In this document: piece by piece, positions 16,957 through 26,260 of the stretch
How the letters are laid out: every line of letters starts with the position of its first letter
How positions within the stretch are numbered: position 1 is the first letter of the stretch
Assembly (NCBI RefSeq): GCF_020731355.1
Contig: NZ_JAJFZK010000004.1
Coordinates: 62,001-126,000, forward strand
DNA from: Bacillus sp. REN16
GTDB taxonomy: Bacteria > Bacillota > Bacilli > Bacillales > Bacillaceae_L
Direction of reading: 5' to 3'
DNA length: 64,000 bases
Program-made: the position numbers and the translations under genes
The notes under the pieces: generated by a model
What the model was told of the DNA's origin: nothing
Database searches by the model: none
Seen by the model: the letters and a program-made list of their open reading frames with translations, nothing else

Positions 16957-18675
16957 TTGACAATCAATAAAAAAGATGTGATCCGTCTTTTAGAGACAAT
17001 CGCAATTTATATGGAACTAAAAGGGGACAACCCATTTAAAATATCTGCCTTTCGAAAAGCGGCAGCAGCCCTTGAAAATGATGATCGTAGCTTATCTACG
17101 ATTGATGACTTCACAACATTACCTGGCATTGGTAAAGGAACAGGAGCGGTCATTACCGAATATATCGATACCGGAGAATCAACCGTATTAAATGAATTAA
17201 AAGAAATGGTACCAGAAGGTCTAATCCCTTTGTTAAACCTGCCAGGTCTAGGCGGCAAAAAAATAGCAAAGCTTTATCAGGAACTAGGCATCGAAGATAT
17301 GGAAATGCTAAAACAAGCATGTCAAAATGAAAAAATACAAAATCTGGCAGGCTTTGGAACGAAAACGGAAGAAAAAATACTTTCTGCTATTGAGGAATAT
17401 GGAAAACGGCCAGATCGCTTGCCGATTGCATTAATGTTAGCGTTAGCTGAAGAAATCGAAACACAGCTTAGTACGATGGAAGGGATCATTACATATTCCC
17501 GTGCAGGAAGTCTGCGCCGGATGAAGGAAACAATAAAGGATCTCGATTTTATTATTGCAACAAACGAACCTGAACAAGTTCGGGAACAGCTTTTACAGCT
17601 AAATGGTATTAATGGGATTATTGCGAGTGGAGACACAAAGGTTTCCATACAAATTTCATACAGCTACGATATTTCAGTGGATTTCCGTCTAGTGAAACCA
17701 CATGAATTTGCGACCACCCTTCATCATTTTACTGGGAGCAAAGACCATAACGTAAGAATGAGACAATTAGCAAAAGAACGCGGTGAAAAAATTAGTGAGT
17801 ATGGCGTTGAAAATAGCGAAACGGGTGAAATAAAAACTTTTGAAACAGAGGAAGAATTCTATCACTATTTTGGACTCGCCTTTATCCCTCCTGAGCTTAG
17901 AGAAGATGGTTCTGAGGTAGATGCATTTCATCAGGCAGTTGAACATATTCAGCTTGAAGATATAAAAGGTGATCTCCATATGCATACATCATGGAGTGAT
18001 GGGGCTTTTACCATCGAGGAAATGGTGGAGGCATGCAGGAATAAAGGGTATCGTTATATGGCAATCACAGACCATTCACAATACTTACGTGTGGCAAACG
18101 GGCTAACTCCTAAACGATTACTGGAACAACACAAAGAAATAAAAAGATTAAATGAAAAATACGATGATTTTACAATACTCACAGGTGTTGAAATGGATAT
18201 CCTGCCAGATGGTAAACTTGATTATGATGACGAAATTATTAGAGAAGTTGATGTCGTGATTGCATCCATCCATTCTAGTTTCACACAACCGAGAGAGAAA
18301 ATCATGCAGCGCTTAAAAACAGCTTTAGAAAATCTGCATGTTGACATTATTGCACACCCTACCGGAAGGATAATAGGGCGAAGAAAAGGATATGACGTAG
18401 ACGTAGATATGTTAATTGAGTTAGCAAAAGAAACAAATACAGCGTTAGAATTAAATGCGAATTTGAATAGGTTAGACCTTTCTTCAGAATATATTAAAAA
18501 GGCACAAGAGAAGGGTGTAAAACTAGTCATTAACACAGATGCACATAATATGGATATGCTAGAGGATATGGGATATGGTGTATCCGCTGCAATAAAAGGC
18601 TGGATTAAAAAAGAAAATGTCATTAATACCTGGGATAAGGATGAGCTCATCGCTTATTTAAAACGAAATTTATAG
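16957..18675 (+). CDS. polX: DNA polymerase/3'-5' exonuclease PolX
   Basis: 572-residue bacterial family X polymerase used in gap filling and base-excision repair. Helix-hairpin-helix motifs at about 45-125 (LPGIGKGTGAVI, LPGLGGKKIAKL), polymerase palm with GSLRRMKETIKDLDFII near 187-203 (catalytic Asp pair), and a C-terminal PHP phosphoesterase domain from about 335 (GDLHMHTSWSDG, AITDHSQ, GVEMDILPDG, IAHPTGR, NTDAHN), which supplies the 3'-5' exonuclease. Start is TTG 16957, 7 nt after AGGTGGTGG; an in-frame GTG at 16945 lies inside that site. Confidence 0.94.
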   Translation: MTINKKDVIRLLETIAIYMELKGDNPFKISAFRKAAAALENDDRSLSTIDDFTTLPGIGKGTGAVITEYIDTGESTVLNELKEMVPEGLIPLLNLPGLGGKKIAKLYQELGIEDMEMLKQACQNEKIQNLAGFGTKTEEKILSAIEEYGKRPDRLPIALMLALAEEIETQLSTMEGIITYSRAGSLRRMKETIKDLDFIIATNEPEQVREQLLQLNGINGIIASGDTKVSIQISYSYDISVDFRLVKPHEFATTLHHFTGSKDHNVRMRQLAKERGEKISEYGVENSETGEIKTFETEEEFYHYFGLAFIPPELREDGSEVDAFHQAVEHIQLEDIKGDLHMHTSWSDGAFTIEEMVEACRNKGYRYMAITDHSQYLRVANGLTPKRLLEQHKEIKRLNEKYDDFTILTGVEMDILPDGKLDYDDEIIREVDVVIASIHSSFTQPREKIMQRLKTALENLHVDIIAHPTGRIIGRRKGYDVDVDMLIELAKETNTALELNANLNRLDLSSEYIKKAQEKGVKLVINTDAHNMDMLEDMGYGVSAAIKGWIKKENVINTWDKDELIAYLKRNL

Positions 18676-18734
18676 GATTTAGAAATCCTTTAGTTGAAAA
18701 AGTTGGAACTTGGTAGCAAGAAGGGAGTTACAGC

Positions 18735-21095
18735 ATGCAACCACGGGTTTTAAAGGTACTAGAGTTTAATAAAGTAAAGGAACAACTAAAACAGCATGTC
18801 TCATCTTCTTTGGGAAGAGAAAAGGTAGATAAAATGACCCCGTCTACAAATGTAGAGGAGGTTATGTTTCTACAGGATCAGACAGATGAAGCTGCAAAGG
18901 TATTGCGTTTAAAAGGAAATGTGCCACTAGGTGGTTTAACAGATATTAGAGCCTCCATAAAACGGTCAAGCATCGGCGGAGCCCTTAATACAATGGAGCT
19001 TTTAGATATTGCGGGGACTATTTATGCTGGCCGTCAAATGAAAAAGTTTATAGAAGGTATGATTGAGGATGAGATTAGTCTGCCGATCCTAGGGGACCTG
19101 GTTACAAGCATTACACCCTTATTTGAACTTGAACAAAAAATAAAAAACTGTATCGATGATAATGGTGGTGTCATGGACGGGGCGAGCGACAAATTGCGCG
19201 GAATCCGTCAGCAGCTCCGGAGCAGTGAAGCTAGAATTAGGGAAAAGCTTGAGCATATTATACGCTCATCTTCCGCACAAAAAACACTATCCGATGCAAT
19301 TATAACGATACGAAATGATCGATATGTGATCCCGGTTAAACAAGAATATCGTGGGACATATGGCGGAATCGTTCATGACCAATCCTCTTCAGGAGCAACA
19401 TTATTTATTGAACCACAATCAGTGGTCGAGCTTAATAATGTATTGCAAGAGGCCCGAGTAAGAGAAAAACAAGAAATCGATCGTATCTTACTGGAACTCT
19501 CAAACGATGTAGCAGTTGAAGCAGAGTCACTCTATCAAAATGTGGAGACGCTTGGAGAGCTTGATTTCATGTTCACAAAAGCTGCATATAGTAAGAAATT
19601 AAAAGGTTCTAAACCGAAAATTAATGGGGATGGCTATGTACTTATAAAGAAAGGCCGGCATCCTTTAATAGACCCACAAGAAGTAGTTCCAAACGATATT
19701 GAGCTTGGTAAGGACTATACCTCAATTGTGATAACGGGACCAAATACAGGTGGTAAAACCGTCACGATAAAAACGATTGGATTATTAACAATTATGGCCC
19801 AATCAGGTTTGCAAATACCTGCACAAGAAGAGTCTGAGATTGCTGTTTTTGAATCCGTATATGCTGATATTGGGGACGAACAATCCATCGAACAAAGCTT
19901 GAGTACGTTTTCATCCCATATGGTAAATATTGTGGATATTTTAAAACGTGTCGATGCAAATAGCTTAGTTCTTTTTGATGAATTAGGGGCGGGAACTGAT
20001 CCACAAGAAGGGGCTGCACTTGCAATCTCCATTCTTGATGAAGTTTATAACCGTGGTGCTAGGGTAATAGCAACAACCCATTACCCGGAGCTTAAAGCTT
20101 ACGGATACAATCGAGAAGGGGTAGTTAATGCTAGTGTCGAATTTGACATTGAAACATTAAGCCCAACTTATAAGCTCTTAATTGGAGTTCCAGGACGGAG
20201 TAATGCATTCGAAATTTCAAAACGACTAGGGCTTTCAGATACAATCATCAGCTTAGCGAAAAGTCATATTAGCTCTGAAACGAACACAGTTGAAAATATG
20301 ATTGCCTCCTTGGAAAAAAGCAAAAAGGATGCAGAGCAGGAACTGGATGATGCAGAAGAGATTCGCAGACAAGCAGAAAAACTTCATAAGCAACTTCAAG
20401 AACAAATTCTCGAATTTAATGAACAACGGGAAAAACTTTACGAAAAGGCTGAGCAAAAAGCAGCAGAAACAGTCAATAATGCTGTTGCTGAAGCAGAAGA
20501 AGTCATTCGTGATTTACGTAAAATGAAGCTTGATCAACAAGCGCTTGTCAAAGAACATCAATTGATTGATGCAAAAAAACGTTTGGAAAATGCAGTACCA
20601 AAACTCACAGAAAAAACGGGTAAACAATCTGTTGCAACGAAAACAAAAAGGAAACTTGTTCCAGGTGACGAAGTGAAGGTGATTAGCCTAAATCAAAAGG
20701 GTCATCTTATCGAACTGTCAGGAAATAATGAATGGCAGGTCCAAATTGGGATTTTAAAGATGAAAGTAAAAGAAAAAGATCTTGAGTATGTCAGCAGCCC
20801 AAAACCAGTAGAAACAAAACCCTTGGCAACAGTTAGGGGCAGAGATTACCATGTGAGTCTCGAGCTTGACTTACGTGGTGAACGATATGAAAATGCACTT
20901 TCAAGAGTGGAGAAATACATTGATGATGCATTATTAGCGGGGTATCCGCGTGTTTCCATTATCCACGGAAAAGGAACGGGTGCTCTGCGCCAGGGTGTTC
21001 AAGAATATCTGAAAAATCATCGAGCTGTAAAATCAACAAGATTCGGGGAAGCCGGAGAGGGTGGAACTGGCGTTACGGTTGTAGAATTAAAATAA
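18735..21095 (+). CDS. mutS2: Endonuclease MutS2
   Basis: 786 residues, matching B. subtilis MutS2 (785). MutS-like core and clamp (about 1-300), ABC-type ATPase with Walker A GPNTGGKT near 335 and Walker [17 protein letters not shown] near 413, a long coiled coil (about 515-625), a KOW-like segment, and a C-terminal Smr nuclease domain (about 709-786; [23 protein letters not shown]). MutS2 suppresses recombination and, in B. subtilis, acts on collided ribosomes. AAGGGAG upstream of the ATG. Confidence 0.96.
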   Translation: MQPRVLKVLEFNKVKEQLKQHVSSSLGREKVDKMTPSTNVEEVMFLQDQTDEAAKVLRLKGNVPLGGLTDIRASIKRSSIGGALNTMELLDIAGTIYAGRQMKKFIEGMIEDEISLPILGDLVTSITPLFELEQKIKNCIDDNGGVMDGASDKLRGIRQQLRSSEARIREKLEHIIRSSSAQKTLSDAIITIRNDRYVIPVKQEYRGTYGGIVHDQSSSGATLFIEPQSVVELNNVLQEARVREKQEIDRILLELSNDVAVEAESLYQNVETLGELDFMFTKAAYSKKLKGSKPKINGDGYVLIKKGRHPLIDPQEVVPNDIELGKDYTSIVITGPNTGGKTVTIKTIGLLTIMAQSGLQIPAQEESEIAVFESVYADIGDEQSIEQSLSTFSSHMVNIVDILKRVDANSLVLFDELGAGTDPQEGAALAISILDEVYNRGARVIATTHYPELKAYGYNREGVVNASVEFDIETLSPTYKLLIGVPGRSNAFEISKRLGLSDTIISLAKSHISSETNTVENMIASLEKSKKDAEQELDDAEEIRRQAEKLHKQLQEQILEFNEQREKLYEKAEQKAAETVNNAVAEAEEVIRDLRKMKLDQQALVKEHQLIDAKKRLENAVPKLTEKTGKQSVATKTKRKLVPGDEVKVISLNQKGHLIELSGNNEWQVQIGILKMKVKEKDLEYVSSPKPVETKPLATVRGRDYHVSLELDLRGERYENALSRVEKYIDDALLAGYPRVSIIHGKGTGALRQGVQEYLKNHRAVKSTRFGEAGEGGTGVTVVELK

Positions 21096-21131
21096 CATGG
21101 TATACCAAGTAATCTCTAATAGGGAGAGAAG

Positions 21132-21554
21132 ATGATGGATCAATTTTGGGATAATGAATATGTGTTAACAGCGGCAAACTACAGTGTCGTTATACTGTGC
21201 ATGGTTCTGTTTATGGCCATATTTGAATTGGTCACCAAGTATAAAAATTGGGAAGAAATCCAAAACGGAAACCTATCTGTTGCAATGGCAACTGGAGGAA
21301 AAATCTTTGGAATCGCAAATATATTCCGCTATTCCATCCAAAATCATGACTCACTATTTGTCATGATTGGCTGGGGTGTATTTGGATTCTTCCTCCTGCT
21401 GGTTGGCTACTTTATTTTTGAATTCTTAACTCCAAAGTTCAACATCGATGTTGAAATACAACAAGATAATCGCGCAGTAGGGTTCATATCCATGGTTATA
21501 TCAGTGGGACTTTCTTATGTAATTGGCGCAGGCATTGGGAATGGTGGTTTTTAA
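21132..21554 (+). CDS. yshE: DUF350 family membrane protein (YshE)
   Basis: 140 residues with four membrane segments and the pattern AANYSVVILCMVLFMAIFELVTKYKNWEEI...GNLSVAMATGGKIFGIANIFR seen in DUF350 proteins. Function unknown. B. subtilis yshE likewise follows mutS2. Two adjacent ATG codons (21132, 21135) follow AGGGAGAG; the second has slightly better spacing. Confidence 0.85.
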   Translation: MMDQFWDNEYVLTAANYSVVILCMVLFMAIFELVTKYKNWEEIQNGNLSVAMATGGKIFGIANIFRYSIQNHDSLFVMIGWGVFGFFLLLVGYFIFEFLTPKFNIDVEIQQDNRAVGFISMVISVGLSYVIGAGIGNGGF

Positions 21555-21556
21555 AT

Positions 21557-21634
21557 ATGGAAAAGCTAGCGAAGATTTTGTTAGTTGTCAGTGGAATATT
21601 TGTAATCATAGGCATAGTGTATTTAGTTTTATAA
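21557..21634 (+). CDS. Possible 25-residue membrane peptide
   Basis: ATG two bases after the yshE stop opens a 25-codon frame: MEKLAKILLVVSGIFVIIGI then VYLVL. It is a short basic N-terminus followed by one membrane helix. GGTGG 9-13 nt upstream, inside the end of yshE, could serve as ribosome binding site, suggesting translational coupling. It resembles the first helix of small DUF2905-type proteins but is shorter. No independent evidence of translation. Confidence 0.45.
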   Translation: MEKLAKILLVVSGIFVIIGIVYLVL

Positions 21635-21639
21635 CTTTT

Positions 21640-21675
21640 AGGGCTGATTGGAATAACCATCAGCCCTATTTATTT
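21640..21675 (+). terminator. Terminator after yshE
   Basis: AGGGCTGAT and ATCAGCCCT arms, then a T-rich tract. Confidence 0.75.
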
Positions 21676-21718
21676 GCCCAAAAACGATATAAATAGCAAC
21701 AACATTTCATGAATGTAA

Positions 21719-21751
21719 TTGTCACGGAATATTCATTATACTATAATGAAT
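21719..21751 (+). promoter_or_regulatory. lcfA promoter with overlapping FadR-type operator
   Basis: TTGTCA (21719-21724), 17-nt spacer, TATAAT (21742-21747). A perfect 21-bp palindrome with half sites ATTCATTATA and TATAATGAAT (21731-21751) covers the spacer and -10. It resembles the FadR box TGAATGA-TANTCATTCA known for B. subtilis fatty-acid degradation genes. FadR bound here would block transcription until long-chain acyl-CoA releases it. Confidence 0.8.
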
Positions 21752-21833
21752 GTAAATGGTTTGAAAATTCAAACTGGATTCTGAATACGTCTTCGTATTC
21801 ACATGTACAATAATAAATAAGGGAGGTTATAAA

Positions 21834-23522
21834 ATGGAGTTTGAAAGGCCGTGGTTAGCAAGTTATCCGCAGGAAATTCCGCATGAGCTTGAATACGAAA
21901 GCATCCCGATTCAAAGTTATTTGAAACGAACAGCACATGAATATCCCGAGAAGACTGCCGTTCATTTTCAAGGAAAAGAATTAACTTTTTCACAAGTGTA
22001 TGAAGAATCTCTGAAACTTGCAAACTATTTAGTGGATCAAGGCATCAAAAAAGGAGATCGTATTGCCATCATGTTGCCCAACTGTCCACAGGGTGTTATT
22101 GCCTATTACGGTGTTCTATTTTCCGGTGGGATCGTCGTCCAAACGAATCCATTGTACACTGAAAGAGAGCTTGAATATCATCTGAAGGATTCAGGTTCAA
22201 AAGCAATTATTACGTTAGATATTCTATTTCCGCGCGTCTCAAAAGTGAAAGCGTTAACACAACTTGAGCACATTATTGTGACAGAAATTAAGGATTATCT
22301 TCCGTTCCCAAAAAACTTAATTTATCCTTTCATTCAAAAGAAGCAATATGGTATCGTAGTCAAAGTTGAACACGAGGGAACGAATCACCTGCTAAGAGAA
22401 ATTATTAGAGGTTCAGAAGCAAGAGAAATCGAGATAGAGATTGATCCCGTAGAAGACTTAGCATTATTACAATATACCGGTGGAACAACAGGTTTTCCAA
22501 AGGGTGTAATGCTTACACATCGAAATTTAGTAGCCAACACAATGATGTGTTCGAAATGGTTGTATAAATGTAAAAAAGGTGAAGAGTCTGTATTGGCAAT
22601 ACTGCCATTTTTCCATGTATACGGAATGACGACAGTGTTAAATCTCTCGATTATGATGGCTTCCAAAATGATTTTAATGCCAAAATTCGATGCAGGCGCT
22701 ACATTAAAAACGATTCATAAACAAAGGCCAACTTTGTTCCCTGGGGCGCCAACCATGTATATTGGGTTATTGAATCATCCTGATCTTAATAAATATGATT
22801 TATCCTCGATTGACTCCTGTATTAGTGGATCAGCTGCATTACCGCTTGAGGTGCAGGAACAATTTGAAAAGATAACGGGTGGAAAGCTTGTAGAAGGCTA
22901 TGGATTATCAGAAGCCTCCCCAGTAACACATGCAAATTTACTCTGGGGACAACGAATTAACGGTAGTATTGGTTTACCATGGCCTGACACAGATGCAGCC
23001 GTGCTATCAATGGAAACAGGTGAACCTGTCGGATTTGGTGAGATTGGAGAAATTGCCGTAAAAGGCCCTCAGGTCATGAAAGGTTATTGGAATAAACCAG
23101 AGGAGACAGATGCCACATTCCGAGATGGCTGGTTATTAACAGGTGATTTGGGCTATATGGATGAAGATGGATATTTCTATGTAGTAGACCGCAAAAAGGA
23201 TATGATTATTGCAGGAGGGTTTAATATTTACCCAAGGGAAGTTGAAGAAATTCTTTTTGAACATGAGAAGATACAAGAGGCAGTTGTTGCAGGAATTCCT
23301 GATCCATATCGTGGTGAAACGGTCAAGGCATACGTTGTTTTAAAAGAAGGCCAGCAATGTACAGAAGAAGAACTTGATCAGCATTGCCGAAAAAATCTGG
23401 CTGCCTATAAAGTTCCAAGAGTGTATGAATTTAGAAACGAACTACCTAAAACGATCGTAGGTAAAGTATTACGAAGAGTCTTAGTGGACGAAGAAAAGGA
23501 AAAACTAACAAAAATCAATTAA
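21834..23522 (+). CDS. lcfA: Long-chain fatty acid-CoA ligase
   Basis: 562-residue AMP-forming acyl-CoA synthetase that activates long-chain fatty acids for beta-oxidation. ATP/AMP signature YTGGTTGFPKGVMLTH near 218, GYGLSEASPV near 357, LLTGDLGYMDEDGYFYVVDRKKDMI near 434-458 and the C-terminal PKTIVGKVLRR with the catalytic Lys. Full length. GGGAGG upstream of the ATG. First gene of the fad cluster, driven by the FadR-type promoter. Confidence 0.95.
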   Translation: MEFERPWLASYPQEIPHELEYESIPIQSYLKRTAHEYPEKTAVHFQGKELTFSQVYEESLKLANYLVDQGIKKGDRIAIMLPNCPQGVIAYYGVLFSGGIVVQTNPLYTERELEYHLKDSGSKAIITLDILFPRVSKVKALTQLEHIIVTEIKDYLPFPKNLIYPFIQKKQYGIVVKVEHEGTNHLLREIIRGSEAREIEIEIDPVEDLALLQYTGGTTGFPKGVMLTHRNLVANTMMCSKWLYKCKKGEESVLAILPFFHVYGMTTVLNLSIMMASKMILMPKFDAGATLKTIHKQRPTLFPGAPTMYIGLLNHPDLNKYDLSSIDSCISGSAALPLEVQEQFEKITGGKLVEGYGLSEASPVTHANLLWGQRINGSIGLPWPDTDAAVLSMETGEPVGFGEIGEIAVKGPQVMKGYWNKPEETDATFRDGWLLTGDLGYMDEDGYFYVVDRKKDMIIAGGFNIYPREVEEILFEHEKIQEAVVAGIPDPYRGETVKAYVVLKEGQQCTEEELDQHCRKNLAAYKVPRVYEFRNELPKTIVGKVLRRVLVDEEKEKLTKIN

Positions 23523-23576
23523 GAAATAGGATCAATCAGCTCTAGACATCAATGAGGGAACACAGAGATTTGTGAG

Positions 23577-23606
23577 GAGCCATGATGAGCCTGTGGCTCT
23601 TTTTTC
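23577..23606 (+). terminator. Terminator after lcfA
   Basis: GAGCCA and TGGCTC arms followed by T residues. Confidence 0.8.
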
Positions 23607-23656
23607 TTTATTTTAACAAAGAGCGAACAAGACATGTCACATGTCAGAAGTTAATC

Positions 23657-23710
23657 TTGACAGTTGTTCCGTTTGGTTTTATTATAGAATTGTGAATGAT
23701 TATTCATTCA
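23657..23710 (+). promoter_or_regulatory. fadR promoter with FadR box
   Basis: TTGACA (23657-23662), 17-nt spacer, TATTAT (23680-23685). Just downstream, at 23693-23710, lies TGAATGATTATTCATTCA, an exact match to the B. subtilis FadR consensus. This predicts negative autoregulation of fadR and probably control of the fadB-etfB-etfA genes if they are read from the same promoter. Confidence 0.88.
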
Positions 23711-23733
23711 TTTTTCTGAAAGGAAGTAAGATC

Positions 23734-24324
23734 TTGAAAAAAACAAAACCTAAATATAAGCAAATCATAGACGCGGCGGTAGTTGTCATCGCTGAAAATG
23801 GATATCATCAATCCCAGGTCTCAAGGATTGCTAAGCAGGCAGGAGTAGCGGACGGTACTATATATCTTTATTTTAAAAATAAAGAAGATATTCTAGTTTC
23901 GTTATTTCATGAAAAAATGGGAGAATTTATTGAAAAAATTGAGGCTGAAATAGCAGGAAAATCGACTGCGGCGGAGAAGTTATTAACATTGGTAGAAAAA
24001 CATTTTGAGCTTTTATCTGCCGATCATCATCTTGCCATTGTTACTCAGCTTGAATTAAGACAATCAAATAAGGAATTGCGTCACCGGATTAATGAAGTCT
24101 TAAAAAGGTACTTAGGCACAATTGATTCTATCATCCTATTTGGAAAAGAAAACGGTGAGTTTAATCCCAATCTTGATGCACGGTTGGCAAGACAAATGAT
24201 ATTTGGCTCAATCGACGAAACAACAACCACTTGGGTCATGAACGAACAAAAATATGATTTGACTGCCTTGGCAAAGGATGTTCATGCCTTGTTAGTTAAT
24301 GGTTGTGGGAAAGCACACTCCTAG
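23734..24324 (+). CDS. fadR: TetR-family fatty acid degradation regulator FadR
   Basis: 196 residues. N-terminal TetR helix-turn-helix (QIIDAAVVVIAENGYHQSQV...SRIAKQAGVADGTIYLYFKNKEDIL) is almost identical to B. subtilis FadR; the C-terminal ligand domain ends MIFGSIDETTTTWVMNEQKYDL. It represses beta-oxidation genes and is released by long-chain acyl-CoA. Start is TTG at 23734 with AAAGGAAG upstream; a longer frame from 23641 would run through the FadR box and is rejected. Confidence 0.93.
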   Translation: MKKTKPKYKQIIDAAVVVIAENGYHQSQVSRIAKQAGVADGTIYLYFKNKEDILVSLFHEKMGEFIEKIEAEIAGKSTAAEKLLTLVEKHFELLSADHHLAIVTQLELRQSNKELRHRINEVLKRYLGTIDSIILFGKENGEFNPNLDARLARQMIFGSIDETTTTWVMNEQKYDLTALAKDVHALLVNGCGKAHS

Positions 24325-24330
24325 TAATTT

Positions 24331-24530
24331 TTAACTTTATTCAGCAGAAGTCTAAACTTCTGCTGAATAAAGTTAAAGCCTCAGGCGGATGCCATGATTT
24401 TTCAAAGAAAATTTTTCGAGCATAGGATCAAAGACTAAATACGCCACGTCCTGTGGCAACTTCTTTGTGACCCACATCGTGTGGGCCTAAAAAAAACGGG
24501 CGCAAATACGCCAAGGCGCATTTAATTTAG
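24331..24530 (+). repeat. Dispersed structured repeat, family A, copy 2
   Basis: Opens with a perfect 20-bp inverted repeat (TTAACTTTATTCAGCAGAAG, 24331-24350, and its complement, 24357-24376). Then follow the family A block GCCTCAGGCGGATGCCATG, hairpins GCCACG-TCC-TGTGGC and CCCACA-TCG-TGTGGG, and CGCCAAGGCG. Relative to copy 1 (210-405), the outer pair of the first small hairpin changes from A-T to G-C and the large stem changes on both sides. Located between fadR and fadB. Confidence 0.8.
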
Positions 24531-24568
24531 GTGTGCAACATACATATACATAATTAGGAGGGATGCAG

Positions 24569-25342
24569 ATGGAGTTTTTTAAAGTAGAAATAGATGACTA
24601 TATCGCCACTATAACCTTTAATCGACCTCCAGCAAATGCATTATCATCTGCTGTTTTGAAAGAGCTTACAAGTTTGCTAGAGTCAATAGAAACAAATGAT
24701 GCAGCACGAGTTTTAGTTATTCATGGGGAAGGGAGATTCTTCTCTGCAGGGGCTGATATAAAAGAGTTTACTACAATCAACTCAGGTGAAGAATTTTCCA
24801 ATCTTGCCAGAAAGGGTCAAGCATTATTTGAAAGAATGGAGCGATTCCCAAAACCAATTATTGCAAGTATCCATGGGGCAGCTTTAGGTGGTGGACTAGA
24901 GCTAGCAATGGCATGTCATTTCCGACTTGTAAGTGAAAATACAAAGCTTGGTTTACCTGAGCTGCAGCTTGGACTTATTCCAGGATTTGCGGGTACAGCA
25001 CGCTTGCCACGCTATGTAGGAGTTGCCAAAGCAGCCCAAATGCTCTGGACAAGTGATCCAATAAGTGGTGTAGATGCCGTCCAGTTTGGTTTAGCAAATC
25101 AGGCATTCCCTGAAGAAAAACTTCATGAGGAAACGATGGCGATGGCTCAAAAGATTGCTCAAAAAAGCCCTTTATCGATAAAAGCGACAATTGAATTACT
25201 GAATTCGGTAAAGAATGAACAATACGAAGCAACTGTGGACCGAGAAGCCGAATTATTCGGTGAAATGTTCGTCTCTGAGGATGGACAGGAAGGGATATCT
25301 GCCTTCATCGAAAAACGTCAGCCAACGTTTAAAGGGAAATAA
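24569..25342 (+). CDS. fadB: Enoyl-CoA hydratase
   Basis: 257-residue crotonase-fold enzyme hydrating trans-2-enoyl-CoA in beta-oxidation. Motifs: RPPANALSS near 19, the CoA and oxyanion region GRFFSAGADIKEF near 58, IHGAALGGGLELAMACHFRL near 97-116, and PELQLGLIPGFAGTARLPR with the Glu expected for hydratase activity. The start at 24569 is 7 nt after GGAGG; an ATG at 24563 is too close. Followed by etfB and etfA, the electron acceptor of acyl-CoA dehydrogenase. Confidence 0.92.
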   Translation: MEFFKVEIDDYIATITFNRPPANALSSAVLKELTSLLESIETNDAARVLVIHGEGRFFSAGADIKEFTTINSGEEFSNLARKGQALFERMERFPKPIIASIHGAALGGGLELAMACHFRLVSENTKLGLPELQLGLIPGFAGTARLPRYVGVAKAAQMLWTSDPISGVDAVQFGLANQAFPEEKLHEETMAMAQKIAQKSPLSIKATIELLNSVKNEQYEATVDREAELFGEMFVSEDGQEGISAFIEKRQPTFKGK

Positions 25343-25420
25343 TAGATTTCATGTTTATTAGAGAAAATAAAATAGATTAGATTTTTGACAATCAAGCATA
25401 AAACCTTAGGAGGGAATCAC

Positions 25421-26197
25421 ATGAACATCTTTGTAATATTGAAAAGAACATTTGATACAGAAGAAAAAATCGTTGTAAGCAATGGACAAATTAGTGAAGA
25501 GGGTGCTGAGTTTATTATTAACCCTTATGACGAATATGCTGTCGAGGAAGCGATTAGGCTTCGTGACGCTAACGGTGGAGAAGTAACAGTAGTAACAGTT
25601 GCAACAACCGATGAAGCAGATAAAGAATTACGTACAGCTCTAGCAATGGGTGCAGATAAAGCGGTAATGATTAATACTGAAGACGATCTTGAAGATGGAG
25701 ATCAATATACAACTGCAAAAATTTTAGCTGAGTACTTAAAGGAAAAAGATGCAGATATTATTTTAGGCGGAAACGTTGCAATTGACGGCGGTTCAGGTCA
25801 GGTCGGCCCACGTGTCGCAGAACTTCTGGATATTCCTTATGTAACGACTATTACAAAACTAGAGGTTGACGGTTCAAAAGTAACAGTAGTCAGAGACGTT
25901 GAAGGGGACTCTGAAGTGATTGAGACTTCTTTACCATTACTTGTTACATGTCAACAAGGGCTGAATGAACCTCGCTACCCATCCTTACCTGGAATTATGA
26001 AAGCGAAGAAAAAGCCGCTTGATGAGCTTGAGTTGGATGACTTAGATCTTGATGAAGATGATATAGAGGCAAAAACAAAAACAATTGAAATTTATCTGCC
26101 ACCTAAAAAAGAAGCGGGTCGAGTGCTTGAAGGTGAGTTAGTAGATCAAGTTAAAGAACTTGTGTCACTCCTTCATAATGAAGCAAAGGTAGTATAA
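25421..26197 (+). CDS. etfB: Electron transfer flavoprotein beta subunit
   Basis: 258 residues, beginning MNIFVILKRTFDTEEKIV, with the ETF beta motifs NPYDEYAVEEAIRLRD near 36, LAMGADKAVMI near 80, DIILGGNVAIDGGSGQVGPRVAELL near 116 and the recognition segment GLNEPRYPSLPGIMKAKKKPL near 182. It binds AMP and, with EtfA, carries electrons from acyl-CoA dehydrogenases. The start at 25421 follows AGGAGGG; an upstream in-frame start at 25385 lies ahead of this site and is rejected. Confidence 0.95.
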   Translation: MNIFVILKRTFDTEEKIVVSNGQISEEGAEFIINPYDEYAVEEAIRLRDANGGEVTVVTVATTDEADKELRTALAMGADKAVMINTEDDLEDGDQYTTAKILAEYLKEKDADIILGGNVAIDGGSGQVGPRVAELLDIPYVTTITKLEVDGSKVTVVRDVEGDSEVIETSLPLLVTCQQGLNEPRYPSLPGIMKAKKKPLDELELDDLDLDEDDIEAKTKTIEIYLPPKKEAGRVLEGELVDQVKELVSLLHNEAKVV

Positions 26198-26260
26198 CGT
26201 AAGATTGTTTTTGTATACGATTTCCAAAAATTACTCAACTAATCTAGGGGGTTACGCATA

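Noticed and set aside
18222-18650. 142-codon antisense frame opposite polX
   Set aside because: Same pattern of antisense shadow; the sense strand encodes a complete PHP domain.
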